DNA from: Rhinopomastus cyanomelas
Lineage: Eukaryota > Chordata > Aves > Bucerotiformes > Rhinopomastidae
DNA length: 64,000 nucleotides
Reading direction: 5' to 3'
Assembly: GCA_013400115.1 (NCBI GenBank)
Contig: VXBP01007151.1
Coordinates: forward strand, 248,001 to 312,000
This document shows, one piece after another, positions 48,243-59,880 of this stretch (its first letter is position 1; the number at the start of each line of letters is the position of its first letter). Under the pieces are notes generated by a model. That model had not been told where the DNA came from and did no database searches. It saw nothing but the letters and a program-made list of their open reading frames with translations. The position numbers were made by a program, and so were the translations under genes.

Positions 48243-49487
48243 CAATGAACCAATTCAGCTCCTGTTAACACTGTAGTAAGTTCCAATTGCAATCTTGAGC
48301 CACATCCAGAACACGCTCCCTCTTTACTCCGCTATTCACGATGTGGCTGTTTCCAGTCATCACCACAGAAGGGCCAGACAGCGACATTTAGGTTCCTCAC
48401 TCAAAACCAGTTTACATCTGCTTGTTTCTGCTCTAGCATCGCCACAAGCCTTCTCTTCTCCTCTGGATCCCCTCTTGGCACCTAGTGAGGTACATTAAGC
48501 AGGCCAAACCCTTTAGACAGTCTTTACTTACAGCATTTGGACTCCTAACAGCCCACGTTCAGCAGGTTCTGCCTTTGGGAGCTGACACAGGGCTGGAATA
48601 AGATGCCTTCTCTCCCAATCTTGTGCAGCAAGTTCTAAGCACCCCTGCTCCATTCAAGGGACTCTCCTTGGGATGTGCTGCAGATTCAAACACGTTCAGC
48701 ACTGCTTTTCACCCAAAATCCTTCCATCAGAAGCCAGCTGTAGGGCGCAAACCCTCTTTGCAGTGTTTCGGGCATTACTCACCAAACAACGGTTTTTCTT
48801 CTCCCCCACCTTTCTGCCAGCCTTCCTCAGACCTTCCTGGCCAAAGGCACCTTGCGCCACTTCCAGGTGCACGTTCGTGTCTACTAATCTGTGGGCACTG
48901 ACTGATGAGTCCCCACTTTCAGCAGTTTATGGTGGAGTTGCATGACAGACAGACATACTATCTGATCTACAGGTCCACTCCGAGGCTCCCATGGCTCTTA
49001 ATCTGCTCCCCTGCCCTCTTCTGCTCCTTCATATTATTCCCAAGCTGAACATCAGTTCCCTGCTTGCCTTTCCAAACTCCCCAAATCCTTTTGTTTTATT
49101 TCCGTTATCCAAACCAGTCCCCCCCAGCTCCTCCCAGTTTAGCTTCACCTACACATTTCATTAATCTGCTGTTTATTTCCACTTCTAGATGATTAGCGAA
49201 GCTATTATATGACTGGCAACCTGCCCAGAGAGGTCATCGGGGTTGATGACTTGTTTTGTGCTTCTGTCAGAGCTGCGAGAACAACAGAAATGGGCAAGTC
49301 TGGCAGGCCCTGAGTGACAGGGGGAAGATCCAGACAAAGCTCCACTGTCTCTACATGTTCACATTTTCAGTTCACCAGCATGATGGTCCTTTCACCCCAT
49401 CACCAAGCAGAGCCACCGCGTGCCTGGGGAAAGGCCCAGGCAGTGAGGGCAGGTGGAATATATTATACAAATTGCTACCTGCCACTT
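48243..49487. other. Interval without recognised gene
   Basis: Single-copy sequence; 49010-49265 is related to 46700-46970. Frames of about 90 codons have no recognisable content. Confidence 0.5.
49095..49265. repeat. Segment related to 46780-46970
   Basis: Second member of the pair. It has CATTTCATTAATCTGCTGTT, TAGATGATTAGCGAAGC and GGGGTTGATGACTTGTTTTG. It lies about 230 bases upstream of the CR1 tail at 49488. Confidence 0.6.
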
Positions 49488-49612
49488 GGAAGATGTTTAA
49501 AACCCACCTGGACATGTTCCTGTGGATCTAGGTGAACCTGCTGTGGTGGGGAGATTGGACTAGATGATCTTTTGAGGTGCCTTCCAATCCCTAGTGTTCT
49601 GTGATTCTGTGA
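49488..49612 (+). mobile_element. CR1 LINE 3' tail
   Basis: Starts GGAAGATGTTTAAAACCCAC and ends TTCTGTGATTCTGTGAC. The 24 bases before it (ACAAATTGCT..CTGCCACTTGG) match those before the tail at 44717. Confidence 0.92.
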
Positions 49613-50547
49613 CATCAGTAAGAGATAAGAGGGGGTGCTACTCCTCACGAGGGATTTCTCCATTCCCCAAAGTTGGGGAAGAAGGGTGGTGGCAACTAAA
49701 GAAAAGCACACAGGACACCCGCTGGCAATGTCACGTGGTGCTATTGTCACCTTGAACAGATGGGAAACTCCATTTCCTACTGAACACCCCTAAGAGGGCT
49801 GGTTTCTGCAGTCCATGAGCAAGGAGGGTGTTTTAACTCTGACTGAGCTGAAACCAATTCTTTTGAAAAAATACCAAGCAGACACAAAATGCAAACTGGG
49901 GTGTTGGGTAAAATCTCTTCCTGGAGTCTATCAGCCTCTCAGCAGCCCAAGAGCCGTCAGGTACATACTGTGCAGGGAATGTTTGAGCAAGAACCTTGGT
50001 GGCCCTCAGGCAAACTGGGATATGACACCTTAACTCCTTCCAAGCTGAAACCTGGGCCTCAGACCTCCAGGCCACTTCTCCTCTGAAAGGAAGGACACTT
50101 TACCCTGGAAGACATCCCTTGCCAAAACAATGCCCAGCACAGAAAACCCCGCAGAAGGAAACTTGCAGCTGGGTAGCCTGATGGTGACCTTACTTGATTC
50201 AGTGGTCTCTGGAGATTCATAGCCTGCAAAATTAGTCTGGATTGTCCCTGGCGTGTCTCAGAGTAGTGATTTCGATCAGCAGCTCTGCTCACAACAGTGG
50301 GTTCAGGCCAGAGACCTTCTACACATGAGGAGCTGCATTTCCAGCAGCCAGGCTGTGCCGGTGTGAGGAAGATGCTGATCACTGTTCCAGAAAAGCACTC
50401 TCTTTGGGGGCTTTTAGGAATACAGATCTCACCTGCCTTTTACACTCCTTTAAAGAACAAGATGCAAAGCGATCTCTTCCCCAATGAATAAAATCACTGA
50501 ACTGGGAAAGGAAATGTACCAGGTGGCTCCCACTCTTTCCCACCTTT

Positions 50548-50579
<32 letters not shown>

Positions 50580-51732
50580 AAGAATGAAAAAAGGCTTTGA
50601 GCTGCTCTTCAAAGGCTGTCTGATTTGCTTTGAATAATATAAAATGATGATGGAGGGAAAAAAGAGAATATTAAACTCAAGGCTGTAAAAGCTCTGCTCT
50701 CAGCCTCAGCTGCTGGAAAAGATCCACATGCACTTTTCATAAAACAACCGCAGTGATACCTCCCTTTCTCTGTAACAGCTGGAGGATCAGCGGCGATGCA
50801 GAGATGTGTCCAAATACAGCTTGAATAACAAAGGCCAAGGTGCTTCTTCCCTGGAGATGTTTCCTCTCCCAGGTACATTCAGACGCCCCACTATCCATAG
50901 CTGTGGGTTTCTCTGCCAGCCTCCCCAGCACAAGCCCTCGCTGGGGCAGAGGTCCCAGAGGTGGGATGTCAGACACTGAGAGAACAGAAAGGAGACAGAC
51001 ACACAGAAAGGAGAGAAAAACGAACCAAAAAAAAGTAGTTGCTCCCGAGCTCCCTCGAGAAAATTAGTGTGAGGCAGGAAGGAGCTGATGGCTGTCAAGG
51101 CCAGCCGGAGCCCGGGCAGCCGGCTGCAGTCCCCAGGCGCAAATGTGATAACAGCCAACAAGCTAAAATCATTAACAGTAACGATTGCCTCTGAAAAGAC
51201 CCCAGCACCTAGCAGGGAAAACCAGTGGCAGGATAGGAGGGGAGACAAAATAAGGAGAGAAGGGAACAATTATAATCTCCTCTTAGCATTTCTGCACTCT
51301 GCTCTCCACAGCCCTCTGATTCCAGTAAACCCAGTTACGGCTCAGTCTGGTTTTCCTCAGCTGGGCTCCCATGAGCATTTCTTCTTTGATGGTGGGGGAG
51401 CACAGGGCGTGTGGGGAGGGAAATGTTTGGTGAAAACAGTCCTCAGCTTTACCTGGGTCTAAAGGACACTGATTGAGAACAAGAATCTTCTAGTCTTGGG
51501 ATGGATTAACCCAGCCCACATGATAAACATCTGGGCTGTCTCACAACCCACAGCTTCTGACACAGAGAGAGGGAAAGAACTAGTATCTCCAGCAGATCTC
51601 TGAGATGGTTTTGGAGGACTTGCAGGTGGCCTTGCACAAGCCCAGATCTGCCTGCTGGGAGATGAGATCAAGACCCAGCTTACCTCCCCTTACCAACTCC
51701 ACAGCCAGAGAGCAGTAGGTGCAATTTATATC
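49613..51732. other. Interval without recognised gene
   Basis: Single-copy sequence. A pure GA repeat (50555-50579) is present. The part 51060-51210, with GGAGCCCGGGCAGCCGGCTG beside AAAATCATTAACAGTAACGA, is a possible regulatory element. A 160-codon minus frame at 50787-51269 is rich in Ser, Phe and Leu with no recognisable domain. Confidence 0.45.
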
Positions 51733-51858
51733 AATATTTAAGACCTGTCTGGATGTGTTCCTGTGCGATTTAGTCTAGGCGATTCTGCTGTGGCAAGGGG
51801 ATTGGAGGAGATGATCTTTTGAGGTCCCTTCCAATGCCTAACGATTGCATGATTCTTG
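51733..51858 (+). mobile_element. CR1 LINE 3' tail
   Basis: ATATTTAAGACCTGTCTGGA to GATGATCTTTTGAGGTCCC and a degraded ATTGCATGATTCTTGG end. Confidence 0.9.
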
Positions 51859-51949
51859 GATCCAGACTAGGACATGGGGTCTGGATGGGTGTTGAATTTC
51901 TGAGCTTAGAGTGTCACAGTTAATGGGTCATGTCTGTGTGGAACCCAGT

Positions 51950-52155
51950 GGTAAATGGGAGTGCTGCAGTGGTGTACACCAGGACCCTTCCTGTTTCACT
52001 TCTTCAGCAATGACATGGACCAGGCAACAGACTCTGCAGAGACAAGCTGAGACAAGAGAGGTTCAGGCTGGATTTAAGCAAAGTCTTTTTCCCCATTAAG
52101 ACAGCCAATCACTGGAAAAGCCTGACTAGACAGTCTATCCATCCCAAATTCTATG
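51950..52155 (+). mobile_element. Old CR1 LINE fragment, internally deleted
   Basis: The first part, TTTCACTTCTTCAGCAATGA and CATGGACCAGGC, matches the CR1 region encoding the I/D-D-L/M-D segment. The second part, GGTTCAGGCTGGATTTAAGC and CAATCACTGGAAAAGCCTG, matches a segment several hundred bases further on. An internal deletion or loss joins them. Confidence 0.55.
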
Positions 52156-52157
52156 TC

Positions 52158-52259
52158 ATTATAGAGTCATTAGGGATTGGAAGGGACCTCAAAAGATCAT
52201 CTAGTCCAATCCCCCTGCCACACCAGGATCACCTAGACCAAGTCGCACAGGAACATGTC
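52158..52259 (-). mobile_element. CR1 LINE 3' tail
   Basis: TAGAGTCATTAGGGATTGGA, ATCATCTAGTCCAATCCCCC and GTCGCACAGGAACATG: a 5'-truncated minus-strand copy of the younger subfamily. Confidence 0.92.
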
Positions 52260-52261
52260 AA

Positions 52262-52392
52262 CTTCATCCCTGGCAGGTTACAAGATCTAAATGTGTAAAG
52301 CCCTGAACACCTAGTCCAATCTCATAACTAATCTTCTTTCAGCAGGAGGTTAGACATCCCAAAGTCAGTCCCAGCTTTAATTATCCTGAGGT
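52262..52392 (+). mobile_element. Old CR1 LINE tail
   Basis: AAGCCCTGAACACCTAGTCC, CTTTCAGCAGGAGGTTAGAC and CCAGCTTTAATTATCCTGAG follow the order of an old CR1 end (GAGCCCTGAGCAACCTGGTC type). It is heavily decayed. Confidence 0.55.
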
Positions 52393-52544
52393 TCAGATTA
52401 GATGCTGATGCCTCTCCTCTTTGGTAGCCCATTGGGTCACACAGTCAACTTCAGTTGATGCCCTTGCTCGGCCAGGGCATGTCTGTCCACTCCAACACCT
52501 TGATGTTCCTGGGAAAGGCTCTTTCCTACTGGGAAATTCCTTGA

Positions 52545-52686
52545 CAATCAAAACTGGATGATCCTGTGGTGCCTTCTAACCCAGACAGACTGTATGACTT
52601 GGTCTGGGTGATCCTGCTGTGGCAGGGGGATTGGACTAGATGATCTTTTGAGGTCGTTTCCAGTCCCTAATGATTCTGTGATTCTA
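52545..52686 (+). mobile_element. CR1 LINE tails, two in series
   Basis: A short old tail (CTGGATGATCCTGTGGTGCC, 52545-52592) is followed by a younger one (52593-52686) with CTTGGTCTGGGTGATCCTGC and TTCTGTGATTCTAAA. Confidence 0.8.
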
Positions 52687-54391
52687 AAACTGGCAAGGAG
52701 ACCACAATCAGTCCGACCCAGAGCTCCTCCTGCTCTGTGTCAAAACAAAACAGATTAGCTCCTCATTCACATAGTCCCCTCAAACCTTTAGCAATTCATG
52801 TACCAGTCTGCAAATACCTAAAAATTGTCTTCCTGCTTCTCAGCTCCTTACCCTGCCCAGAGTTTAATTCTTCTCTGAAAGCCAGACCCACGTGAGCAGC
52901 TTCTGGTCAACTAACTGCTTCCATGAGGAAAAGTAGTAAAAAACACATTAGTTCTTAAAAACAAAACCAACAGACTTTGGCTGCAGATTAATTTGTGAGA
53001 ACGTTTATCTGGCAGTGAGGTGTGGAACTTCATGCTTTATCTTGGTGCAGTCCCACACACCAAGCAGCCATATCCCAGGCAGGGGGAGATGTGTCTGGGG
53101 ATGAGAAGAAAGTTGCTAGGCTGCTCCTAAAGCACATGGCCGGAGCACACTCTGCACAAGTCAGGTCTGGTATCGGGGGGTGGGGAGCACATTCACCCCA
53201 AAAATCCCCAGTATAATGCAAGGCTGCATCCACTACGTTCCTTTGGGACCCAACTGCCTTTTCTGAAAACAATTCTCCGCAAAGCTGTGGCCAGCATTCA
53301 GGAAAGAGCAGTGAAGTGGAGCACCGGGAGGGTTTTCACCAGCCAGTGAGCCCATTGCTAAGCTGCTTTGTGCAGAAGTTGTAGAAATCACATCCCGCGC
53401 TGACGCTCACCTTCCTGGGGAGCTGGCGGGGAGCACTGGGTTCCCTTCCAGAGATTGTCAGGGCTCAGAAAAGCGTTTAGCAAAGCCACACTGAACCTGT
53501 TTGGATGCAGCTGGAGTTTGCAAAATGGGGAACCCTTCTTCCAAAATTAATTCCTGGCTTTGGATTTGCCTGATGTAAAGAATTTAATTTTCCAGCTCAG
53601 AAAACTCCATGCTGCTCCTTTATTGAAGGGATAGTAAATGTCCTCAGCCTCCCTGACAAGGACCAGCAAAACCACCAATTCCCAGCTTGTTCCTGGGAGG
53701 TTTGTGCAGCTCATCTGCCCCATAGAGCTTCTCCAAATGTACTTCAGTCCCAGGCCCAATCTTGTGCTGGAAGGACATTGTACCAGTAACAATGACCAAG
53801 AACCCTCTCACTTGGTGTGTGATCTGGTAACCAGGAGCAGAGGCAATGGCCTGCAGGAAACTTTCTAGCTCCCCCACAACCTCCTAAATGGCTTTCAGCT
53901 CATCACACTGGATGATCTCTGTCCTTAGTACACCCAGCCGGCACCTCACAGAACTGGTCAGTGCAGCACACCCCACTCAAGGCTTTCAGAATGCCCACCA
54001 GCTCCTATAATCCACATGGCTCCCCAGTGGCCTTGCTGCAGCCCACCCAGGTGCTTTCTAAAGGAGCAGAAAGGATGCCCCAGGCACGTTCTTGGAATTT
54101 TCTAGGGGCTCCACAAGGAGCTTGGTCAGCTGTTAGTGAAGGATCCCTTTCTGCTGTCTTAGACTGGCTTCTGACCATGTGAGAGACATGGAAGTGGGCT
54201 GTGGAGTGGCAGGATGCTTTGTGGAATCTGTTCTTGCCCAGCTAGTCTTTACATTGATATCATGAAGATCCACTGGCAGGTTCATGATAGTGATTGATCT
54301 TGAGCTTCATGCCACAGGATGTTCCTCAAGCAGCCCATATGTCCTTGAACTCCTGAACTTGATTGGCACGATGCTTGGAGATACAATCTCA
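52687..54391. other. Interval without recognised gene
   Basis: Single-copy sequence with no recognised repeat. Frames of up to about 80 codons on both strands lack recognisable content. Confidence 0.5.
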
Positions 54392-54493
54392 TGGGTTCCT
54401 GTACCACTTGGTCTCGGTGATCCTGCTCTGGCAGGGATATTGGACTGGATGATCTTTCAAGGTCTCTTCCAATCCCTAATGTGATTCTGTGAC
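54392..54493 (+). mobile_element. CR1 LINE 3' tail
   Basis: CACTTGGTCTCGGTGATCCT, GATGATCTTTCAAGGTCTC and ATGTGATTCTGTGAC: a 5'-truncated copy of about 100 bases. Confidence 0.9.
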
Positions 54494-54999
54494 TTCCCCT
54501 GCTCTTATCTGAAGCCCTTTGCCCCACAAAAACAATGTGACCAGTTCTTCTTGTACCGGTCCGTGTATACTTCACAGATAATCTCCAAGGTGCAGAGAGT
54601 CCATCATGCGTCAGATCCCTACACTGAAGGAAACAGAAGAGGGGGCGAGAAAGATACATGTAAACAGAAAACTGTTTGAATCCTTTATAGGAAGCAAAAC
54701 ATGGAGAAATCCCACGCCAACAACTCTATTCAGAAATCTTGACAAGGTTTCAGGCATCAGACTTCACAGCCAAGGAACTGACTGCAGAGGTAAGAGCAGG
54801 AAGCTGTCAGAAGTGTACACAGCACACGCTTCACCTTGGTGTCTAATCAGTTAAATTAATTTTTGCTCGGAAATGAACTTTTCCCAGTGTTCAAAAACTG
54901 AATTAAACTTTACAGAAAGAAAATTAACAAATGAGAGACCTCAGTCAAAGTGATGAAGGACAAAGCAGGGTCAGAAGAGAGAACACCTGGGGGCTATTA
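54494..54999. other. Interval without recognised gene
   Basis: Single-copy sequence with nothing recognised. Confidence 0.5.
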
Positions 55000-55935
55000 C
55001 ACAGAATATTAGGGGTTCAAAGAGACATCAAAAGATCATCTAGTCCAATCTCCCTGCCACAGCAGGATCACCTAGACTAAGTCGCACAGAAACACATCCA
55101 GGTGGGTTTTAAACATCTCCATAGAAGGAGACTCCACAACCCCCTTGGGCAGCCGCTTCCAGTTGCTGCATCACTGGGGAGAAGGACTTGAGGGTCCTTG
55201 TGGACGAGAGGCTCAACATGAGCCAGCAGTGTGCACTTGCGGCCCGGAAGGCAAACTGGATCCTGGGCTGCATCAGGAGAAATGTGGCCAGCAGGTCGAG
55301 GGAGGTGATTCTCCCCTCCTACTCCACTCTGGTGAGACCACACCTGGAGTACTGCGTCCAGTTCTGGAGCCCTTATTACAAGAAGGATGTGAGGATGCTG
55401 GAGCGTGTGCAGAGTAGGGCCATGAGGATGATCAGATGGCTAGAGCACCTCTCCTATGAGGACAGAATGAAAGAACTGGGGCTGTTGAGTCTGGAGAAGA
55501 GGAGGCTCCGAGGTGACCTTGTTGTGGCCTTCCGGTATCTGAGAGGGGCCTACAAAGAGGCTGGGGAGGGACTATTTAGAATGGCGCATAGTGACAGGAC
55601 TAGGGGCAATGGAGCAAAGCTGGAGATGGGTAGATTTAGACTGGCTGTGAGGAGGAAGTTCTTCACTGTGAAAGTGGTGAGAGCCTGGAATGGGTTGCCG
55701 AGGGAGGTGGTTGAGGCCCCATCCCTGGAGAACCTTTCTCATTCTAATAACCACCCCCTTTCTGATCCACTCCAGGATGCCATTGGCCTTCCTGGCCACA
55801 AGGGCACATTGCTGGCTCATGGTCATCCCTGCTGTCCACCAAGACCCCCAGGTCCCTTTCTCCTATGCTGCTCTTTAACAGGTGAGTCCCCAGTCGGTAC
55901 TGGTACCTGGGGTTGTTCTTGCCCAGATGCAAGAA
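55000..55935. mobile_element. CR1 mosaic: antisense - sense - antisense
   Basis: 55000-55163 is the 3' end of a minus-strand CR1 (tail ACACAGAATATTAGGGGTTC). 55165-55732 is a plus-strand CR1 segment without its 3' tail, ending at CCATCCCTGGAG. 55741-55935 is again minus-strand CR1, from the part that lies about 430 bases further upstream in the element (CATTGCTGGCTCATGGTCAT, GGTTGTTCTTGCCCAGATGC). A plus-strand frame of 296 codons (55188-56078) stays open throughout. Its first 183 residues are reverse transcriptase carboxy end with RLNMSQQCALAARKANWILG, HLEYCVQFWSPYYKKDVRML and FRLAVRRKFFTVKVVRAWNG; the rest is antisense CR1 and unique sequence and is not a known protein. Confidence 0.88.
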
Positions 55936-57090
55936 CATGGAGATACTATCTCCAGCTTAACCTCTATATTGAGATTTCCCTTCCTGTAAGAGTACGTCTG
56001 AACGTTGGCTCAGCCTGTGGAAGCTCCCAAGCATCACCATGGCTCTGCACAGACAAGATGGCCTGTGTCATTTCATAAAGCATCCTGCTTCTTATCCACC
56101 TTCTGTCCACTCGCCAACCAGCCAGGGAGGCAAGTGTTCCCAGTATGATCACACCCAGCCCCAGCATCTCAGGACTTGTTTACAGCAGGTCATTCTGTCT
56201 GAATTAAGTAGGATATGGTGTGAAACGGATTAGTCAGACCACACCAGCAGCTCCTCAGATAACTCCACCTGGTGGCAAAAGGGTCTCTCACCTCTGTCAG
56301 TTAAATAAAGGGGTCTTACTTCAACTTATCTTAATTCTGATGGTTGAAGCGGGGTCCTGGCGCAGTTTAATTAATCCCCATTAACTGTGAATCTGAGTTA
56401 ATTCTCCCGTGGGTCTCGGAGCAGACAAGTGCCCGGCCATCACTGCGTGGTTTAATGTTTAGTGTGATATGAAGTTCCTTCAAGGTGAGCTATAAACTCT
56501 ACCTGAAGATTTCATTTTCCTTATTGCTGGATGTCGAAGGAAATTCGGAAGGCAATTACGGGCAGCACAGTCATGCTGATCGTAAGGCTTGATGATGAAG
56601 TGGAAAGGTCACAGCACTTGGAGTGAAGTGGTAGAATGATATTCCCACCTGCCTCATAGGTTTACAGCTCTAACAAACATTAGGTGAAAAAAAAGGAAGC
56701 AGCTCTGAAGTGTGATCGTAAAAGCAAAAACAAGACCTGAAATGTATTAAGTGTTTTTCTAGATCGCACGTTCCTTTCATACTCGTGGTTGGCAATGTAA
56801 CACACAAGAGCATCTGCAAAACACCACGTACTGGCTGCATAGACCAAATGCTTAGGAAGGCAGCCAGAAAAATGTTCATAGCAAAATTTACCAGCCCTTA
56901 AGTTTAATTATAAATCCAGGACTAAAGCTGTGTTCAAGGAAAATTTCACCATGGCGAGTAGAGAGGAGACAGGCCCGAGACAAAAGAGGATGAAGAAGCA
57001 CATCCAGGCTCCACGAACCTGGAGGTTGCTCTGAACCCCACAACTGGTAATGAGGAAACAAGACTGAAAAGCCTGGAGCTGAGCTCTGCT
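55936..57090. other. Interval without recognised gene; candidate regulatory stretch
   Basis: No coding frame was recognised. The part 56330-56480 is repeat-free with GCAGTTTAATTAATCCCCAT and GAGTTAATTCTCCCGTGGG, where homeodomain-like sites are densely packed. Confidence 0.4.
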
Positions 57091-57321
57091 CAGAATCACA
57101 GAATCACAGAACATTAGGGATTGGAATGGACCTCGAAAGATCATCCAGTCCAATCCCCCTGCCACAGCAGGGTCACCTAGATCCAGTTGCGCGGGGACAT
57201 ATCCCCCTGCTCTTGGCAGGATTGGACTTGATGATTTTTCAAGGTCTCTTCCAATCCCTTATGATTCTACGATTGTAGGTGGGTTTTAAATGACTCCACA
57301 ATCTCCATGGGCAGCTCGTTT
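57091..57321 (-). mobile_element. CR1 LINE split by a tiny CR1 tail
   Basis: Minus-strand copy at 57091-57203 (CAGAATCACAGAATCACAGA tail) and 57277-57321. The two halves meet in register at CATATCC / AGGTGGGTTTTAAA. Confidence 0.9.
57204..57276 (+). mobile_element. Very short CR1 tail nested in a CR1
   Basis: About 73 bases: GGCAGGATTGGACTTGATGA, TTCAAGGTCTCTTCCAATCC and TATGATTCTACGATTGT. It is among the shortest complete 3' ends here and is inserted in a known CR1 target, so its limits are unusually clear. Confidence 0.9.
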
Positions 57322-59491
57322 GGAGATCTCACAATCTCTGTCAGGCCTGAGGTTTCTTGGCTGAATAAACCTCACTTGTCTTCACATGAGGAGGAGCCAC
57401 ACTATGAGAGACTCGGAGGAGACTCATGCTCTTTGGCTGCATTTCTCATCATCACTCTGCCTTCCAGAAGAGTCAGTTGAACAGCAGAAGCTGCTCTCTC
57501 ACCCAAATTCACAAAACACCTCACCCATGAGTCAAGTTGGTTGATGAGGGTCTGGACCCCAAGATGAGAAAATTGTTAGGCTTTGTGTGCCTGATGGGAG
57601 CCAAGAGGCATCTCCACTCTGCCTGTGTTTGGTCACCATGGGTGGCCACAAAGCATCTCCACAGACAAGGGAGCCCCTTCAAAGCCAGGTGTGCTGCCTG
57701 CACCTCCCCTCCCTCTCACTGGTGCCACTACCAGCTCCAGTGGGGACTGCGAGGGCTGCTGGCAGTTCGAGGGTTGGCAGAACTGGCTGCACGGCGTGGG
57801 CAGACACGTGCGATCTGGCAGGGACCAGCCAGCCCACACTGACAAACTCTCTCGAACCCGTCTCTGCCAACAAAAGCCTGACTTTCCTGGCTCTTTCGCT
57901 TCCTGTCTCTCCAATACCCGCACACCTCCCACCTAGTGGCCAGATCCGCTCCTAAAAGTCGCTTTAAGGAGCAAACTCTTTTCCTGCTGGTTTTTTCCCC
58001 ATTTCTCCCTCTGCCGGGTCTCGGGGGGCTTTGGCTGCTCAATATCTTTGCTGAGGGAAATTAGAACACGAAAATGAACGCTGAGGCGCAGGTCCCCTTG
58101 CCCCTGGCAACCGTTGAGCCCCAGCTGCAGATAACTCTGGGCGTGGGGTCGCGTGCAGCTCTGTCGTGCAGAAACTGTCTGGCAGAATAGATGGTCTTGT
58201 AGCTCCACAGGACTGTCCACTTTTATTAAGTGAAATCACTGCCTCTTCTCTGCAGCATTGAAAGTGAGCTGGAGTACAATATATTTATTGATCGCTACCA
58301 AGCACACCCTGGAACTTCCTCCTGATCCTCCTCTGCTGCTTATTCAAGCAGAGCCCAGAGGGCTCACAGACAGCCACATCCACAGGAGGGACTGTCCACG
58401 GAGCAGGGGACCCAAAGGTGCTGCCCAGTGCTCTGTAGATGATCTGTCAGTGCTGGTGGATATGCACAGCTGGACTGTGGAGCTGGACATGGGACCACTG
58501 AGCAGGCAGGTCATACCTGATGGAACTGAAACGAAGGCAGCGGGTGGGATCGATGACTGGGGGTTAAATGAAGAAGCATAAACAAGGAAGAACAAAGAGG
58601 CTGATGGAGGCATCTCTACAGCTTTCCCTGGGCTGTGTATCAGGAGCAAGAGTGGGGATGGACAGAACCCACAGCAGAAAGACTTGCCAGAAAGGACGTG
58701 CAGCATTGCACGGGGCGGAAGGACCAGAGCAGAGAAGCCCAGGTCCAGGCACAACTCATAAGGCAGTGACTCCAATTTGTTACTGCTCCCTGACACCCCA
58801 GGGACCCACGGCAGAGAAATGAGCCCCTGGATTTATCCCCCTTTTCCAATTAGCCTCATTCCCCCACCTCCTATCCCTCCACCCTGCTGGAATCAATCCT
58901 CGTCCTGGCATTTTAAAGGGCAATGTGCACGTTTTATGGCCGTCCCCTATAAAACCATTCTACATGATAACACATCCAGCCCTTTATTAGGGACGTTTGG
59001 CAAGTTTATTGGACAGACATTTTTCTGCGCTGACAGATGAGGTCCTGCCATCACTTCTGTGAGTATGCGGGGCCCTCTCCTGTCCCCTCCTTCTCTCACC
59101 AGAGCCACCCAGGCTCAAGATGTGGGCAGCCCGCAGCATCTTCCATGCACTGTCAGCCCCATCCCTGGTCAGCTGAAGTCCTTGGATGTCCTGCAGTCAT
59201 GTAAGGGGCAGCAGCAGCACAGCTGTCTCCCTTTAACCACCATGCATTTAACCCCCAGGCTGCAGCCACATCCACCAAAAACCCATTAACACTTTACAGA
59301 CAGGGAAAGGCTCTTGTTTCCAAGCATGGACATCCTAGGGAGAGACTTTCACATCAAGGCAGGAAGACTCTGCTCACCTACTCATTTCTTTATGGCAGAG
59401 CTGTGCATCAGGGTAGTGGAAGGCTTCAGGATCTCTCAGGGAGGAGTGTAATCACTGTCATTATGTATTAGGGAACCAACTACCCTTTGGT
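57322..59491. other. Interval without recognised gene
   Basis: Somewhat more GC-rich than the rest (57.6-58.2 kb and 58.6-59.3 kb) with many overlapping frames of 80-150 codons on both strands, as expected of GC-rich DNA. No domain, splice pattern or CpG island was recognised. Confidence 0.45.
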
Positions 59492-59880
59492 AGAGTCACA
59501 GAACCATTCAGGTTGGAAAATGCCCCTGGGATCATCGAGTCCAACCATCAACCCTACACTACAAGCTCACCCCTAAACCACATCCCCCAAGACTACATGT
59601 AAGCAACTTAAACACCTCCAGGGATGGTGACTCAACCACCACCCAGGGCTGCCCATTCCAGTGCCTGACCACTCTTTCCGTGAAGAGTTTTTTCCTGATG
59701 TTTAGTCTAAACCTACTCTGTTGGAGCTTGAAGCCCTTCCCTCTGGTTCTGTCACGAATTACCTGTGAGAAGAGACCAGCATCAACATCCCTACAATGTC
59801 TTTTCAGACAGCTGTAGAGAGTGACGAGGTCTCCCCTCTCTCTCAGTCTCTCCTCATCAGATTTATTCTCCAGGCCCTGG
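59492..59880 (-). mobile_element. CR1 LINE, distinct subfamily, open frame
   Basis: Minus-strand copy with AGAACCATTCAGGTTGGAAA and GGGATCATCGAGTCCAACCA. An open frame of 129 codons (59559-59948) encodes AGLFSQVIRDRTRGKGFKLQ, RFRLNIRKKLFTERVVRHWN and VVVESPSLEVFK. The first 30-odd residues lie outside CR1. Confidence 0.92.

Noticed and set aside
57630..58160. GC-richer stretch with many frames, considered as a coding exon or CpG island
   Set aside because: CpG steps are few, frames overlap on all strands and no splice pattern or domain is visible.
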